Below, in pieces: positions 1-11,529 of a stretch of 64,000 nt of DNA. The notes under the pieces were generated by a model, which was not told the origin of the DNA, made no database searches, and saw nothing but the letters and a program-made list of their open reading frames with translations. A program made the translations under genes and the position numbers. The DNA is from Eutreptiella sp. 'Long Island Sound 2002' (Eukaryota > Euglenozoa > Euglenophyceae > Eutreptiales > Eutreptiaceae): NCBI GenBank assembly GCA_964036045.1, contig OZ038380.1:7401913-7465912 (forward strand), in the 5' to 3' direction. Position 1 is the stretch's first letter. The number at the start of each line of letters is the position of its first letter.

Positions 1-3000
1 AGACCGAGCCAGTTTTGGAGCATTGTGACCACAATGTGGGGCACAAACTGTGAGTGCAGCATTGCCGCAAAAAACACATGGTGAGACCCCAGTTTTGTGT
101 GTAATAATGATTTACCACAGTCCAACCATGACGTCTGCACAAAAACTACATGGCCAAGACCGAGCCAGTTTTGGGGCACAGTGGCCACAATGTGGGGCAC
201 AAACAGTGAGTGCAGCATTGCCGCAAAAAACATACGGTGAGGCCCCAGTTTTGTGTGTAATAATGATTTACCACAGTCCAATCATGACTGCTGCACAAAA
301 ACTGCATGGCCAAGACCGAGCCAGTTTCGGAGCATTGTGACCACAATGAGGGGCACAAACTGTGAGTGCAGTATTGCCGCAAAAAACACATGGTTAGACC
401 CCAGTTTTGTGTGTAATAATGATTTACCACAGTCCAATCATGACTTCTGCACAAAGGCTGCATGGCCAAGACCGAGCCAGTTTTGGGGCACAGTGGCCAC
501 AATGTGGGGCACAAACTGTGCGTGCAGCATTGCCGCAAAAAACACATGGTGAGACCCCAGTTTGGTGTGTAATAATGATTTACCACAGTCCAACGATGAC
601 TTCTGCACAAAGGCTGCATGGCCAAGACCGACCCAGTTTTGGAGCATTGTGACCACAATGAGGGGCACAAACAGTGAGTGCAGCATTGCCGCAAAAAACA
701 CACGGTGAGGCCCCAGTTTTGTGTGTAGTAATGATTTACCACAGTCCAATCATGACTTCTGCACAAAGGCTGCATGGCCAAGACCGAGCCAGTTTTGGGG
801 CACAGAGGCCACAATGTGGGGCACAAACAGTGAGTGCAGCATTGCCGCAAAATACACATGGTTAGACCCCAGTTTTGTGTGCAATAATGATTTACCACAG
901 TCCAACCGTGACTTCTGCACAAAGGCTGCATGGCCAAGACGGAGCCAGTTTTGGGGCACAGTGGCCACAATGTGGGGCACAAACTGTGAGTGCAGCATTG
1001 CCGCAAAAAGCACGTGCTGAGACCCCAGTTTTTGTGTGTAATAATGATTTACCACAGTCCAACCATGACTTCTGCACAAAGGCTGCATGGCCAAGACGGA
1101 GCCAGTTTTGGAGCATTGTGACCAGAATGTGGGGCACAAACTGGCAGTGCAGCATTGCCGCAAAAAACACATGGTGTGACCCCAGTTTTGTGTGCAATAA
1201 TGATTTACCACAGTCCAATCATGACTTCTGCACAAAGGCTGCATGGCCAAGACCGAGGCAGTTTTGGAGCATTGTGACCACAATGTGGGGCACAAACAGT
1301 GAGTGCAGCATTGCCGCAAAAAACATACGGTGAGGCCCCAGTTTTGTGTGTAATAATGATTTACCACAGTCCAATCATGACTGCTGCACAAAAACTGCAT
1401 GGCCAAGACCGAGCCATTTTCGGAGCATTGTGACCACAATGAGGGGCACAAACTGTGAGTGCAGTATTGCCGCAAAAAACACATGGTTAGACCCCAGTTT
1501 TGTGTGTAATAATGATTTACCACAGTCCAATCATGACTTCTGCACAAGGGATGCATGGCCAAGACCGAGCCAGTTTTGGGGCACAGTGGCCACAATGTGG
1601 GGCACAAACAGTGAGTGCAGCATTGCCGCAAAAAACACATGGTGAGACGCCTGTTTTGTGTGCAATAATGATTTACCACAGTCCAACCATGACTTCTGCA
1701 CAAAGGCTGCATGGCCAAGACCGAGCCAGTTTTGGAGCATTGTGACCACAATGAGGGGCACAAACTGTGAGTGCAGCATTGCCGCAAAAAACACATGGTT
1801 AGACCCCAGTTTTGTGTGTAATAATGATTTACCACAGTCCAACCATGACCTCTGCACAAAGGCTGCATGGCCAAGACCGAGCCAGCTTTGGAGCATTGTG
1901 GCCACAATGTGGGGCACAAACAGTGAGTGCAGCATTGCCGCAAAAAGCACATGGTTAGACCCCAGTTGTGTGTGTAATAATGATTTACCACAGTCCAACC
2001 ATGACTTCTGCACAAAGGCTGCATGGCCAAGACCGAGCCAGTTTTTGAGCATTGTGACCACAATGTAGGGCACAAACTGTGAGTGCAGCATTGCCGCAAA
2101 ATACACATGGTTAGACCCCAGTTTTGTGTGCAATAATGATTTACCACAGTCCAACCGTGAATTCTGCACAAAGGCTGCATGGCCAAGACGGAGCCAGTTT
2201 TGGGGCACAGTGGCCACAATGTGGGGCACAAACTGTGAGTGCAGCATTGCCGCAAAAAGCACGTGCTGAGACCCCAGTTTTTGTGTTTAATAATGATTTA
2301 CCACAGTCCAACCATGACTTCTGCACAAAGGCTGCATGGCCAAGACGGAGCCAGTTTTGGAGCATTGTGACCACAATGTGGGGCACAAAGTGTCACTGCA
2401 GCATTGCCGCAAAAAACACATGGTGTGACCCCAGTTTTGTGTGCAATAATGATTTACCACAGTCCAATCATGACTTCTGCACAAAGGCTGCATGGCCAAG
2501 ACCGAGCCAGTTTTGGGGCATAGTGGCCACAATGTGGGGCACAAACTGTGAGTGCAGCATTGCCGCAAAAAACACATGGTGAGACCCCAGTTTTGTGTGT
2601 AATAATGATTTACCACAGTCCAACCATGACTTCTGCACAAAAACTACATGGCCAAGACCGAGCCAGTTTTGGGGCATTGTGACCACAATGTGGGGCACAA
2701 ACAGTGAGTACAGCATTGCCGCAAAAAACATACGGTGAGGCCCCAGTTTTGTGTGTAATAATGATTTACCACAGTCCAATCATGACTTCTGCACAAGAAC
2801 TGCATGGCCAAGACCGAGCCAGTTTTGGGGCACAGTGGCCACAATGTGGGGCACAAACAGTGAGTGCAGCATTGCCGCAAAAAGCACGTGCTGAGACCCC
2901 AGTTTTTGTGTGTAGTAATGATTTACCACAGTCCAACCATGACTTCTGCACAAAGGCTGCATGGCCAAGACCGAGCCAGTTTCGGAGCATTGTGACCACA

Positions 3001-5729
3001 ACGAGGGGCACAAACTGTGAGTGCAGCATTGCCGCAAAAAACACATGGTTAGACCCCAGTTTTGTGTGTAATAATGATTTACCACAGTCCAACCATGACT
3101 TCTGCACAAAGGATGCATGGCCAAGACCGAGCCAGTTTTGGGGCACAGTGGCCACAATGTGGGGCACAAACAGTGAGTGCAGCATTGCCGCAAAAAACAC
3201 ATGGTGAGACCCCTGTTTTGTGTGCAATAATGATTTACCACAGTCCAACCATGACTTCTGCACAAAGGCTGCATGGCCAAGACCGAGCCAGTTTTGGAGC
3301 ATTGTGACCACAATGTGGGGCACAAACTGTGAGTGCAGCATTGCCGCAAAAAACACATGGTTAGACCCCTGTTTTGTGTGTAATAATGATTTACCACAGT
3401 CCAACCATGACTTCTGCACAAAGGCTGCATGGCCAAGACCGAGCCAGTTTTGGAGCATTGTGACCACAATGTGGGGCACAAACAGTGAGTGCAGCATTGC
3501 CGCAAAAAGCACATGGTTAGACCCCAGTTTTGTGTGTAATAATGATTTACCACAGTCCAACCATGACTTCTGCACAAAGGCTGCATGGCCAAGACCGAGC
3601 CAGTTTTGGAGCACAGTAGCCACAATGTGGGGCACAAACAGTGAGTGCAGCATTGCCGCAAAAAATACATGGTTAGACCCCAGTTTTGTGTGTAATAATG
3701 ATTTACCACAGTCCAACCATGACTTCCGCACAAAGGCTGCATGGCCAAGACCGAGCCAGCTTTGGGGCACAGTGGCCACAATGTGGGGCACAAACAGTGA
3801 GTGCAGCATTGCCGCAAAAAACACATGGTTAGACCCCAGTTTTGTGTGTAATAATGATTTACCACAGTCCAACCATGACTTCTGCACAAAGGCTGCATGG
3901 CCAAGACCGAGCCAGTTTTGGAGCATTGTGGCCACAATGTGGGGCACAAACAGTGAGTGCAGCATTGCCACAAAAAACACATGCTGAGACCCCAGTTTTG
4001 TGTGTAATAATGATTTACCACAGTCCAACCATGACTTCCGCACAAAGGCTGCATGGCCAAGACCGAGCCAGCTTTGGGGCACAGTGGCCACAATGTGGGG
4101 CACAAACAGTGAGTGCAGCATTGCCGCAAAAAACACATGGTTAGACCCCAGTTTTGTGTGCAATATTGATTTACCACAGTCCAACCATGACTTCTGCACA
4201 AAGGCTGCATGGCCAAGACCGAGCCAGTTTTCGAGCATTGTGGCCACAATGTGGGGCACAAACAGTGAGTGCAGCATTGCCACAAAAAACACATGCTGAG
4301 ACCCCAGTTTTGTGTGTAATAATGATTTACCACAGTCCAACCATGACTTCCGCACAAAGGCTGCATGGCCAAGACCGAGCCAGCTTTGGGGCACAGTGGC
4401 CACAATGTGGGGCACAAACTGTGAGTGCAGCATTGCCGCAAAAAACACATGGTTAGACCCCAGTTTTGTGTGCAATAATGATTTACCACAGTCCAACCAT
4501 GACTTCTGGACAAAGGCTGCATGGCCAAGACCGAGCCAGTTTCGGAGCATTGTGACCACAACGAGGGGCACAAACTGTGAGTGCAGCATTGCCGCAAAAA
4601 ACACATGCTGAGACCCCAGTCTCGTGTGTAATAATGATTTACCACAGTCCAATCATGACTTCTGCACAAAGGCTGCATGGCCAAGACCGAGCCAGCTTTG
4701 GGGCACAGTGGCCACAATGTGGGGCACAAACAGTGAGTGCAGCATTGCCGCAAAAAACACATGCTGAGACCCCAGTTTTGTGTGTAATAATGATTTACCA
4801 CAGTCCAACCATGACTTCCGCACAAAGGCTGCATGGCCAAGACCGAGCCAGCTTTGGGGCACAGTGGCCATAATGTGGGGCACAAACAGTGAGTGCAGCA
4901 TTGCCGCAAAAAACACATGGTTAGACCCCGGTTTTGTGTGTAATAATGATTTACCACAGTCCAACCATGACTGCTGCACAAAGGCTGCATGGCCAAGACC
5001 GAGCCAGTTTTGGAGCATTGTGGCCACAATGTGGGGCACAAACTGTGAGTGCAGCATTGCCGCAAAAAACACATGGTTAGACCCCAGTTTTGTGTGTAAT
5101 AATGATTTACCACAGTCCAACCATGACTTCTGCACAAAGGCTGCATGGCCGGGACCGAGCCAGTTTTGAAGCACAGTGGCCACAATGTGGGGCACAAACT
5201 GTGAGTGCAGCATTGCCGCAAAAAACACATGGTGTGACCCCAGTTTTGTGTGTAATAATGATTTACCACAGTCCAACCATGACTTCTTCACAAAGGCTGC
5301 ATGGCCAAGACCGAGCCAGTTTTGGAGCATTGTGACCACAATGTGGGGCACAAACTGTGAGTGCAGCATTGCCGCAAAAAACACACGGTGAGACCCCAGT
5401 TTTGTGTGCAAAAATGATTTACCACAGTCCAATCATGACTTCTGCACAAAGGCTGCATGCCCAAGACCGAGCCAGTTTTGGAGCATTGTGACCACACTGT
5501 GGGGCACAAACTGTGAGTGCAGCATTGCCGCAAAAAACACATGCTGAGACCCCAGTTTTGTGTGTAATAATGATTTACCACAGTCCAACCATGACTTCCG
5601 CACAAAGGCTGCATGGCCAAGACCGAGCCAGCTTTGGGGCACAGTGGCCTCAATGTGGGGCACAAACAGTGAGTGCAGCATTGCCGCAAAAAACACATGG
5701 TTAGACCCCGGTTTTGTGTGTAATAATGA

Positions 5730-7240
5730 TTTACCACAGTCCAACCATGACTTCTGCACAAAGGCTGCATGGCCGGGACCGAGCCAGTTTTGGGGCACAG
5801 TGGCCACAATGTGGGGCACAAACTGTGAGTGCAGCATTGCCGCAAAAAACACATGGTTAGACCCCAGTTTTGTGTGCAATAATGATTTACCACAGTTCAA
5901 CCATGACTTCTGCACAAAGGCTGCATGGCCGGGACCGAGCCAGTTTTGGGGCACAGTGGCCACAATGTGGGGCACAAACTGTGAGTGCAGCATTGCCGCA
6001 AAAAACACATGGTGTGACCCCAGTTTTGTGTGTAATAATGATTTACCACAGTCCAACCATGACTTCTGCACAAAGGATGCATGGCCAAGACCGAGCCAGT
6101 TTTGGAGCATTGTGACCACAATGTGGGGCACAAACTGTGAGTGCAGCATTGCCACAAAAAACACATGCTGAGACCCCAGTTTTGTGTGTAATAATGATTT
6201 ACCACAGTCCAACCATGACATCCGCACAAAGGCTGCATGGCCAAGACCGAGCCAGCTTTGGGGCACAGTGGCCACAATGTGGGGCACAAACAGTGAGTGC
6301 AGCATTGCCGCAAAAAACACATGGTTAGACCCCGGTTTTGTGTGTAATAATGATTTACCACAGTCCAACCATGACTTCTGCACAAAGGCTGCATGGCCAA
6401 GACCGAGCCAGCTTTGGAGCATTGTGGTCACAATGTGGGGCACAAACTGTGAGTGCAGCATTGCCGCAAAAAACACATGGTTAGACCCCAGTTTTGTGTG
6501 CAATAATGATTTACCACAGTCCAATCATGACTTCTGCACAAAGGCTGCATGGCCAAGACCGAGCCAGTTTTGGGGCATTGTGACCACAATGTGGGGCACA
6601 AACAGTGAGTGCAGCATTGCCGCAAAAAACACATGGTGAGACCCCAGTCTTGTGTGTAATAATGATTTACCACAGTGCAACCATGACTTCTGCACAAAGG
6701 CTGCATGGCCAAGACCGAGCCAGTTTTGGAGCATTGTGACCACACTGTGGGGCACAAACTGTGAGTGCAGCATTGCCGCAAAAAACACATGCTGAGACCC
6801 CAGTTTTGTGTGCAATAATGATTTACCACGGTCCAATCATGACTTCTGCACAAAGGCTGCATGCCCAAGACCGAGCCAGTTTTGGAGCATTGTGACCACA
6901 CTGTGGGGCACAAACTGTGAGTGCAGCATTGCCGCAAAAAACACATGCTGAGACCCCAGTTTTGTGTGCAATAATGCTTTACCACAGTCCAATCATGACT
7001 TCTGCACAAAGGCTGCATGGCCAAGACCGAGCCAGTTTTGGGGCATTGTGACCACAATGTGGGGCACAAACTGTGAGTGCAGCATTGCCGCAAAGAACAC
7101 ATGGTGAGACCCCAGTTTTGTGTGTGATAATGATTTACCACAGTCAAACCATGACCTCTGCACAAAAACTGCATGGCCAAGACCGAGCCAGTTTTGGGGC
7201 ACAGTGGCCACAATGTGGGGCACAAACTGTGAGTGCAGCA
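5730..7240. repeat. Satellite higher-order block, copy in left flank (partner 16,705-18,215)
   Basis: Monomers here match those at +10,975 with their private variants: gggaccg instead of aagaccg, gacatccgcac, gtgtgataatg, gccgcaaagaacac. The offset equals the element plus one target-site copy plus 18 monomers, so before the insertion this was an 18-monomer (2,808-bp) tandem duplication. Similarity fades at about 7,245, after which the match continues at +11,131 (19 monomers), for example at the shared variant gtgagtgaagcattgctgc (7,541 and 18,672). Confidence 0.85.
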
Positions 7241-8077
7241 TTGCCGCAAAAATCACTTGGTTAGACCCCAGTTTTGTGTGTAATAATGATTTACCACAGT
7301 CCAACCATGACTTCTGCACAAAGGCTGCATGGCCAACACCGAGCCAGTTTTGGAGCATTGAGACCACAATGATCGGCACAAACTGTGAGTGCAGCATTGC
7401 CGCAAAAAACACATGGTTAGACCCCAGTTTTGTGTGTAATAATGATTTACCACAGTCCAACCATGACTTCTGCACAAAGGCTGCATGGCTAACACCGAGC
7501 CAGCTTTGGGGCACAGTGGCCACAATGTGGGGCACAAACAGTGAGTGAAGCATTGCTGCAAAAAACACATGCTGAGACCCCAGTTTTGTGTGTAATAATG
7601 ATTTACCACAGTCCAACCATGACTTCTGCACAAAGGCTGCATGGCCAAGACCGAGCCAGTTTTGGAGCATTGTGACCACAATGTGGGGCACAAACTGTGA
7701 GTGCAGCATTGCCGCAAAAAACACATGGTGAGGCCCCAGTTTTGTGTGTAATAATGATTTACCACAGTCCAATCATGACTTCTGCACAAAGGCTGCATGG
7801 CCAAGACCGAGCCAGTTTTGGAGCATTGTGACCACAATGTGGGGCACAAACTGTGAGTGCAGCATTGCCGCAAAAAACACATGGTGAGACCCCAGTTTTG
7901 TGTGCAATAATGATTTACCACAGTCCAACCATGACTTCTGCACAAAGGCTGCATGGCCAAGACCGAGCCAGTTTTGGAGCATTGTGACCACAATGAGGGG
8001 CACAAACTGTGAGTGCAGCATTGCCGCAAAAAACAAATGGTTAGACCCCAGTTTTGTGTGTAATAATGATTTACCAC

Positions 8078-8095
8078 AGTCCAACCATGACTTCT
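8078..8095. repeat. Target-site duplication, left copy (element 3' side)
   Basis: agtccaaccatgacttct, the normal satellite sequence at this monomer position, is followed at once by the poly(T) that represents the element's poly(A) tail. It is identical over 18 bp to 16,245-16,262. The last T is shared with the poly(T), so the duplication could be counted as 17 or 18 bp. Confidence 0.95.
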
Positions 8096-8108
8096 TTTTT
8101 TTTTTTTT
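8096..8108 (-). other. Poly(A) tail of the retrotransposon
   Basis: There is a run of T on the plus strand (8,095-8,108 including the shared target-site base), which is about 13-14 A at the 3' end of the element RNA. It lies between the target-site duplication and the 3' untranslated region. I see no clear AATAAA signal just upstream on the element strand. Confidence 0.93.
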
Positions 8109-8937
8109 GAAAACACATGCCTTGAGTCCTTTGTGCAAAGTTCCAATCAGGAAAGGGCCAGCCCATCATACAGCCATTCACCCACATCCCCGAGGGTCAG
8201 GGGTCAGCGTATGGGGGGGCCTTGCGGAGGAGGTACATGCTGAGAAATGTAATTAAACAAGGTGGCATAATGCGGGTGATCGCCCCGTGCTGTGGGCCCT
8301 GAGGCCAAGACAGCCAGTGGGGGTACCATGCATTCGGGCAGTGGCCAGTGCTGTGAGTCCCAGAGAATGAGGAGGGTAATGGTGGAGGAGGGAGGGAGAT
8401 CGGGCAGGGAGTGGACATAAAGCGGATCCATGCAGTGGTGTGGGCGTAGGGGGGGGGGGAGTGCTCTCCCTTTGGTCTGTGACCATTATATCGCTCTGCC
8501 CCGTATCACCTCGGGGTGAGCTGCAGTGGCTGTTCACTCTTGATCCATGGGGCTGTCGCAGGGACCTGTAGAGGGGGGGGGGGGTCGGTGCATGGGGCAA
8601 AAGGGGGAGTAAGGGGATTTTTTTTTTTTTTTTTCCCACCAAAAATCAGCACCAGGATGATGCGGGCATCATGCAGTGGTGGGCAAAGCAAGAGACTGAG
8701 AACAGTAAACACAGTGATGTTGATGATGACAGTGCCTGTGCTGATGTTCCTGAGGTGCCCTGATGGCAACGCACGCATGCCATATGTTAGTTTAAGAGAG
8801 GGGCATGCTGTGGAGATTGCCTTCTCTTCGTTCACGGCTCTGTGTTGAACCCTGCAGAGAGACAAGGTGGTGTATATCAGGGGGGGAAGTCAGAGGCAGG
8901 GGGTGCTGAGCAGTGGGGGGGGGGGGTACAGCAGGAA
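8109..8937 (-). other. 3' untranslated region of the LINE, with an internal A17 tract
   Basis: This stretch of 829 bp lies between the last supported ORF2 segment and the poly(A) tail. Its plus strand is rich in G runs (8,449-8,459; 8,573-8,584; 8,915-8,926), so the element RNA is C-rich. A run of 17 T at 8,618-8,634 means an internal A17 in the element strand, 509 bp before the terminal tail. The open frames here are short, low-complexity Pro/Ser/His-rich readings with no recognisable domain, so I do not call them genes. Confidence 0.7.
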
Positions 8938-9449
8938 TCAAACTGGACGGGAGGTGACATTCCAATCGGATGGGGTAAATGGATTGGGCTTGGACGATGG
9001 GGCTGGGATGCAGTCAGACAGGGCATCAGTCACTTTATCCATCACGCTCTCCTGCCACTTATACACTATTTTTCTGGCTGCCCTGGGGCCACCGTGGGCG
9101 GCGCTCAGGGCACGAAAAAGCGAAATCGGAATTGCAAGGCGCCCAGTGATCCTGAGGTCACGTTTGTGGGCAGTGGCTCGCCATCTGATGGGAGTGGAGG
9201 AGACGGGCCAAGCAGTTGACCACGCATGGACGAGTGGGTGCGCGGGCGAGCAGTGTGCTATGTACCCGTGGACGCTCATGTTGTGTCTGAGGGAACAGTG
9301 GGGGCAGGGGGTGGGGGGCACATCATCTTTCCAGAAGGTTGCATAGTGGCTGTACCCCAGTCGGGTCTGGAGGCCAAAGAGCCACTTATGCCACGCCAAG
9401 CGACGAAATTTAAGTGGTCGCCATGAGGAAGAATGGAAATTTTAGTGTG
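8938..9449 (-). CDS. ORF2 segment 4: C-terminal CCHC zinc finger and tail
   Basis: Open frame with no ATG start, taken to be the C-terminus of ORF2. It contains LFGLQTRLGYSHYATFW and then CPHCSLRHNMSVHGYIAHC at 9,306-9,250, a C-x2-C-x8-H-x5-C motif. C-terminal CCHC fingers with this spacing are usual in LINE ORF2 proteins, where they bind nucleic acid. About 100 residues follow, ending in a TGA at 8,938. The join to the RNase H frame is not resolved; it must lie between about 9,560 and 9,400, where C8 (9,545-9,552) and C7 (9,488-9,494) runs occur. The finger itself is clear; where exactly this segment begins is not. Confidence 0.75.
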
Positions 9450-9934
9450 TGTGTGTAGGAAAAAGGTCGTGTGTCCAGACCTTGTGTGGGGGGGACATGA
9501 GTTCGCCGTGGCGGACGACGTCCCACGGGGAGGAGGGTTTGGCAGGGGGGGGAGGGGGAGAGTGGAGCCGTACTTGGCGAACTCATCGGATCGTTCTTGG
9601 AAGAGGTGGCCCGTGTGACCTTCAATCCATTCTACTGTATGGCATTTGCTTTGGATGGACTTCCTGGCCAGCTGGACATAATGAGCATAGCGTAGCGGGC
9701 GCCTGTCTCCTGTGGTGGAGGAGATAGCGCCCTTGCAGTCAACCTTGATTTTGGATGAGGGGGGGGGGAATTCTGAACCAAGGAGGATGCCAATAACCTC
9801 TGCCTTGTACGAGTTGGGGGGACCAGGGACGCGGCAGACGACTATGCGCCCATCTGGGAGGAGTGCACATGCGCCTGAGGCAGGGGGGGTACCAAGTCGA
9901 CTGCCATCAGTGTAGGTGCAGTCTGGGGGGGGGG
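9276..9934 (-). CDS. ORF2 segment 3: RNase H domain
   Basis: I translated this by hand in the frame whose codons end on the C10 run; it carries no ATG. It reads as a type I RNase H at 9,924-9,562 with all five expected acidic or histidine positions: Asp in TYTDGSRLG, Glu in SYKAEVIGI, Asp in IKVDCKGAI, then His in VEWIEGHTGH and Asp in ERSDEFAKYG. The domain removes element RNA from the RNA-DNA hybrid during integration. The frame stays open to a TGA at 9,276, but beyond about 9,550 it becomes Pro-rich and low-complexity, and the better protein continues in another frame (the zinc-finger segment). A second C10 run inside the domain (9,759-9,768) does not disturb the frame. Confidence 0.88.
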
Positions 9935-11529
9935 TTGGGTCCAGGCAGGATGTATGCTGTGATCCCAGATTCGGTGATCACTGTGGAGGCACCCCGCAAG
10001 GCGCGTTTCGCTCCCCATGAGACGGGGAGGGGGATCATGGGGGAGGCGCGGGGGGGGCCAAGCAGGGCGATGGCAGTGGCGAAGAGACGCCAGGGGGATA
10101 AGGGAAATATTGATTGGGTGCTGAGGCAGAAGAGGTGTGGGTTGGTGTGCAGGGAGTCAAGTATGCGGGTGGGCTGTAGAACAGCAAAGTAGCGTAATCC
10201 CAAGCCATGAGTATGGTGGGTATACAGTGTTTTCTTGGCAAGAAGGGAGGGTAACCCCGCGACTCCAAGCACATATCTTTCAATGGCTTGGATCATTGGA
10301 TTCAGCTGGTCGGCAGATAGGGGGAGGCACTCACATCGATAAAGCAGACGGGGAAGGATCAATGTGTTGGCTACCAGTATTCTGTCAAGTGACTGAGAGG
10401 GGAGGGCGTTAAGCTCCGCGAGCTGGGCCTGTAGTTCTCTAAAGATCAGCTGGAAAGCATGGCTGACATCGAAATTTTTTGGGATGGGATGTCCCAAGTG
10501 CATGAGGTGAGATACCTTGGCCATGGGGTACTCGGTGGAGTCTGCCCAGTCCGGCCACGATGAACAGCTCTCTGGGACCCAGAAATCAGCAGAGACCTGC
10601 AGGGGTGAGGGCGGATGTGAATACTTGGGGAGCATGGGGGGGGGAGTACAGTGTGGAGAAACAGGGAGGGACTCACTTTTTATAACGTTCAGTTGGCACC
10701 CGATCAGGTTGAGGCCAGCTTGGACAATGGAGGCGACTCTGGGACCATCCGTATGTGCAACGGGGGTGGAGATGTCGTCGACATAGGCGAAGAAAAGTAT
10801 ATTGTGGGAGTGTATATAGCGTAGAGGAATTTCGAAAACAATGACAAAAAGGAAGCAGGAAATGGGGCACCCCTGTTTCACGCCGTGGGTAGTACCGAAA
10901 ATTTCATCCGGTGTACCCCTGATGTATGTGGACCCGTGCTCAAGTACCGTGGAAATTAAAAGCAGTAACTTGGTGGGGGTCCCCATGTGTTGGAGTACAT
11001 CCCTGATGAGTATTTTTGGTGGACTGTCGAAGGCATGATACATGTCAAAGGTAAAGATGGATTCCCAACTGGTGCCATTGTCAATGTCATCAAAAAAGGT
11101 TTGTGTGGCGTGGGCAGTGGAGACGCCCCGTCGCCCACCAAACTGGCGCGGGTGAAGTTGTGGAGAGAGGAGGGGATACAGTTTTTTATAGATCCATCGC
11201 ATGAGCAGCCGGTACACCGAATTGCTCATGGCAATGGGTCGCCACCTATCAGGATCCCTCCAGGAACCTTTACCTTTAAATATGCACAGGGTCTCTGATA
11301 CAAGCCAGCTGTGGGGGATGTCTCCAACATCATAACACAGTGTGAGGCACTGATGCACTATGGAGAAGGCAGCATCTGGGAGGACAGCAATCAAATAGGG
11401 GGGCACGCCATCGGGACCAGGGGACTTTTTCCGGGAGGACTTCGCCAGAATGCGGAGTTCCTCCACAGAGGGGGGGGGGGGGGTCAGGCAGTAAGGGCTG
11501 GGGGGTGATGAGCTCAGATGCACGTGCAC
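9907..11529 (-). CDS. ORF2 segment 2: reverse transcriptase domain
   Basis: Open frame of 540 codons without an ATG start (the first codon is GTG); it is the in-frame continuation of segment 1 only if the C14 run at 11,470-11,483 changes length by a non-multiple of 3. LINE-type RT motifs appear in order, numbered within this frame: SPGPDGVPP (36-44), RPIAMSNSVYRLL (97-109), motif A FDMYHAFD (Asp162, Asp168), motif B GVKQGCPIS (216-224), motif C FFAYVDDIS (Asp251, Asp252), motif D-like CQLNVIKSE and a thumb-side HLGHPIP. All catalytic aspartates are present. The rest (about 300-530) is the connection region that leads towards RNase H. The frame ends at a TGA just after the C10 run at 9,925-9,934; the protein should continue in another frame into RNase H. 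Confidence 0.93.
   Translation of the reverse strand: MHVHLSSSPPSPYCLTPPPPSVEELRILAKSSRKKSPGPDGVPPYLIAVLPDAAFSIVHQCLTLCYDVGDIPHSWLVSETLCIFKGKGSWRDPDRWRPIAMSNSVYRLLMRWIYKKLYPLLSPQLHPRQFGGRRGVSTAHATQTFFDDIDNGTSWESIFTFDMYHAFDSPPKILIRDVLQHMGTPTKLLLLISTVLEHGSTYIRGTPDEIFGTTHGVKQGCPISCFLFVIVFEIPLRYIHSHNILFFAYVDDISTPVAHTDGPRVASIVQAGLNLIGCQLNVIKSESLPVSPHCTPPPMLPKYSHPPSPLQVSADFWVPESCSSWPDWADSTEYPMAKVSHLMHLGHPIPKNFDVSHAFQLIFRELQAQLAELNALPSQSLDRILVANTLILPRLLYRCECLPLSADQLNPMIQAIERYVLGVAGLPSLLAKKTLYTHHTHGLGLRYFAVLQPTRILDSLHTNPHLFCLSTQSIFPLSPWRLFATAIALLGPPRASPMIPLPVSWGAKRALRGASTVITESGITAYILPGPNPPPRLHLH

Larger units (their letters stand above)
1..8095. repeat. 156-bp satellite array, left part
   Basis: Continuous head-to-tail copies of a 156-bp unit; for example the block gtgagtgcagcattgccgc recurs every 156 bp from position 49. 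About 52 monomers by length. The array is cut by the window start and, on the right, by the retrotransposon. Monomers differ mainly in a 12-bp box after the gttttgg motif (agcattgtgacc = A, ggcacagtggcc = B), in the caaactg/caaacag position, in the aatgtgg/aatgagg position, and in the segment after gccgcaaaa (aacacatgg, aacatacgg, agcacgtgc). A and B types often alternate (positions about 20, 176, 330, 486, 642 are A,B,A,B,A) but the order breaks down with AA or BB pairs and hybrids such as agcattgtggcc. No gene is supported here. What the satellite does is unknown; a centromere or heterochromatin role is a guess from its size. Confidence 0.97.

Noticed and set aside
1-8095. CRISPR array
   Set aside because: Units are contiguous 156-bp monomers with no short repeat/unique spacer structure and no cas genes; the sequence is eukaryotic.
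8109-8140. Similarity of aaaacacatg and ctttgtgca at the element's 3' end to the satellite
   Set aside because: Matches of about 10 bases, one of them in the wrong orientation; compatible with chance.
8253-8865. Minus-strand open frames of 119-129 codons in the 3' UTR as extra element proteins
   Set aside because: Pro/Ser/His-rich low-complexity readings interrupted by the A17 and C11-C12 tracts, with no domain and no conservation evidence.
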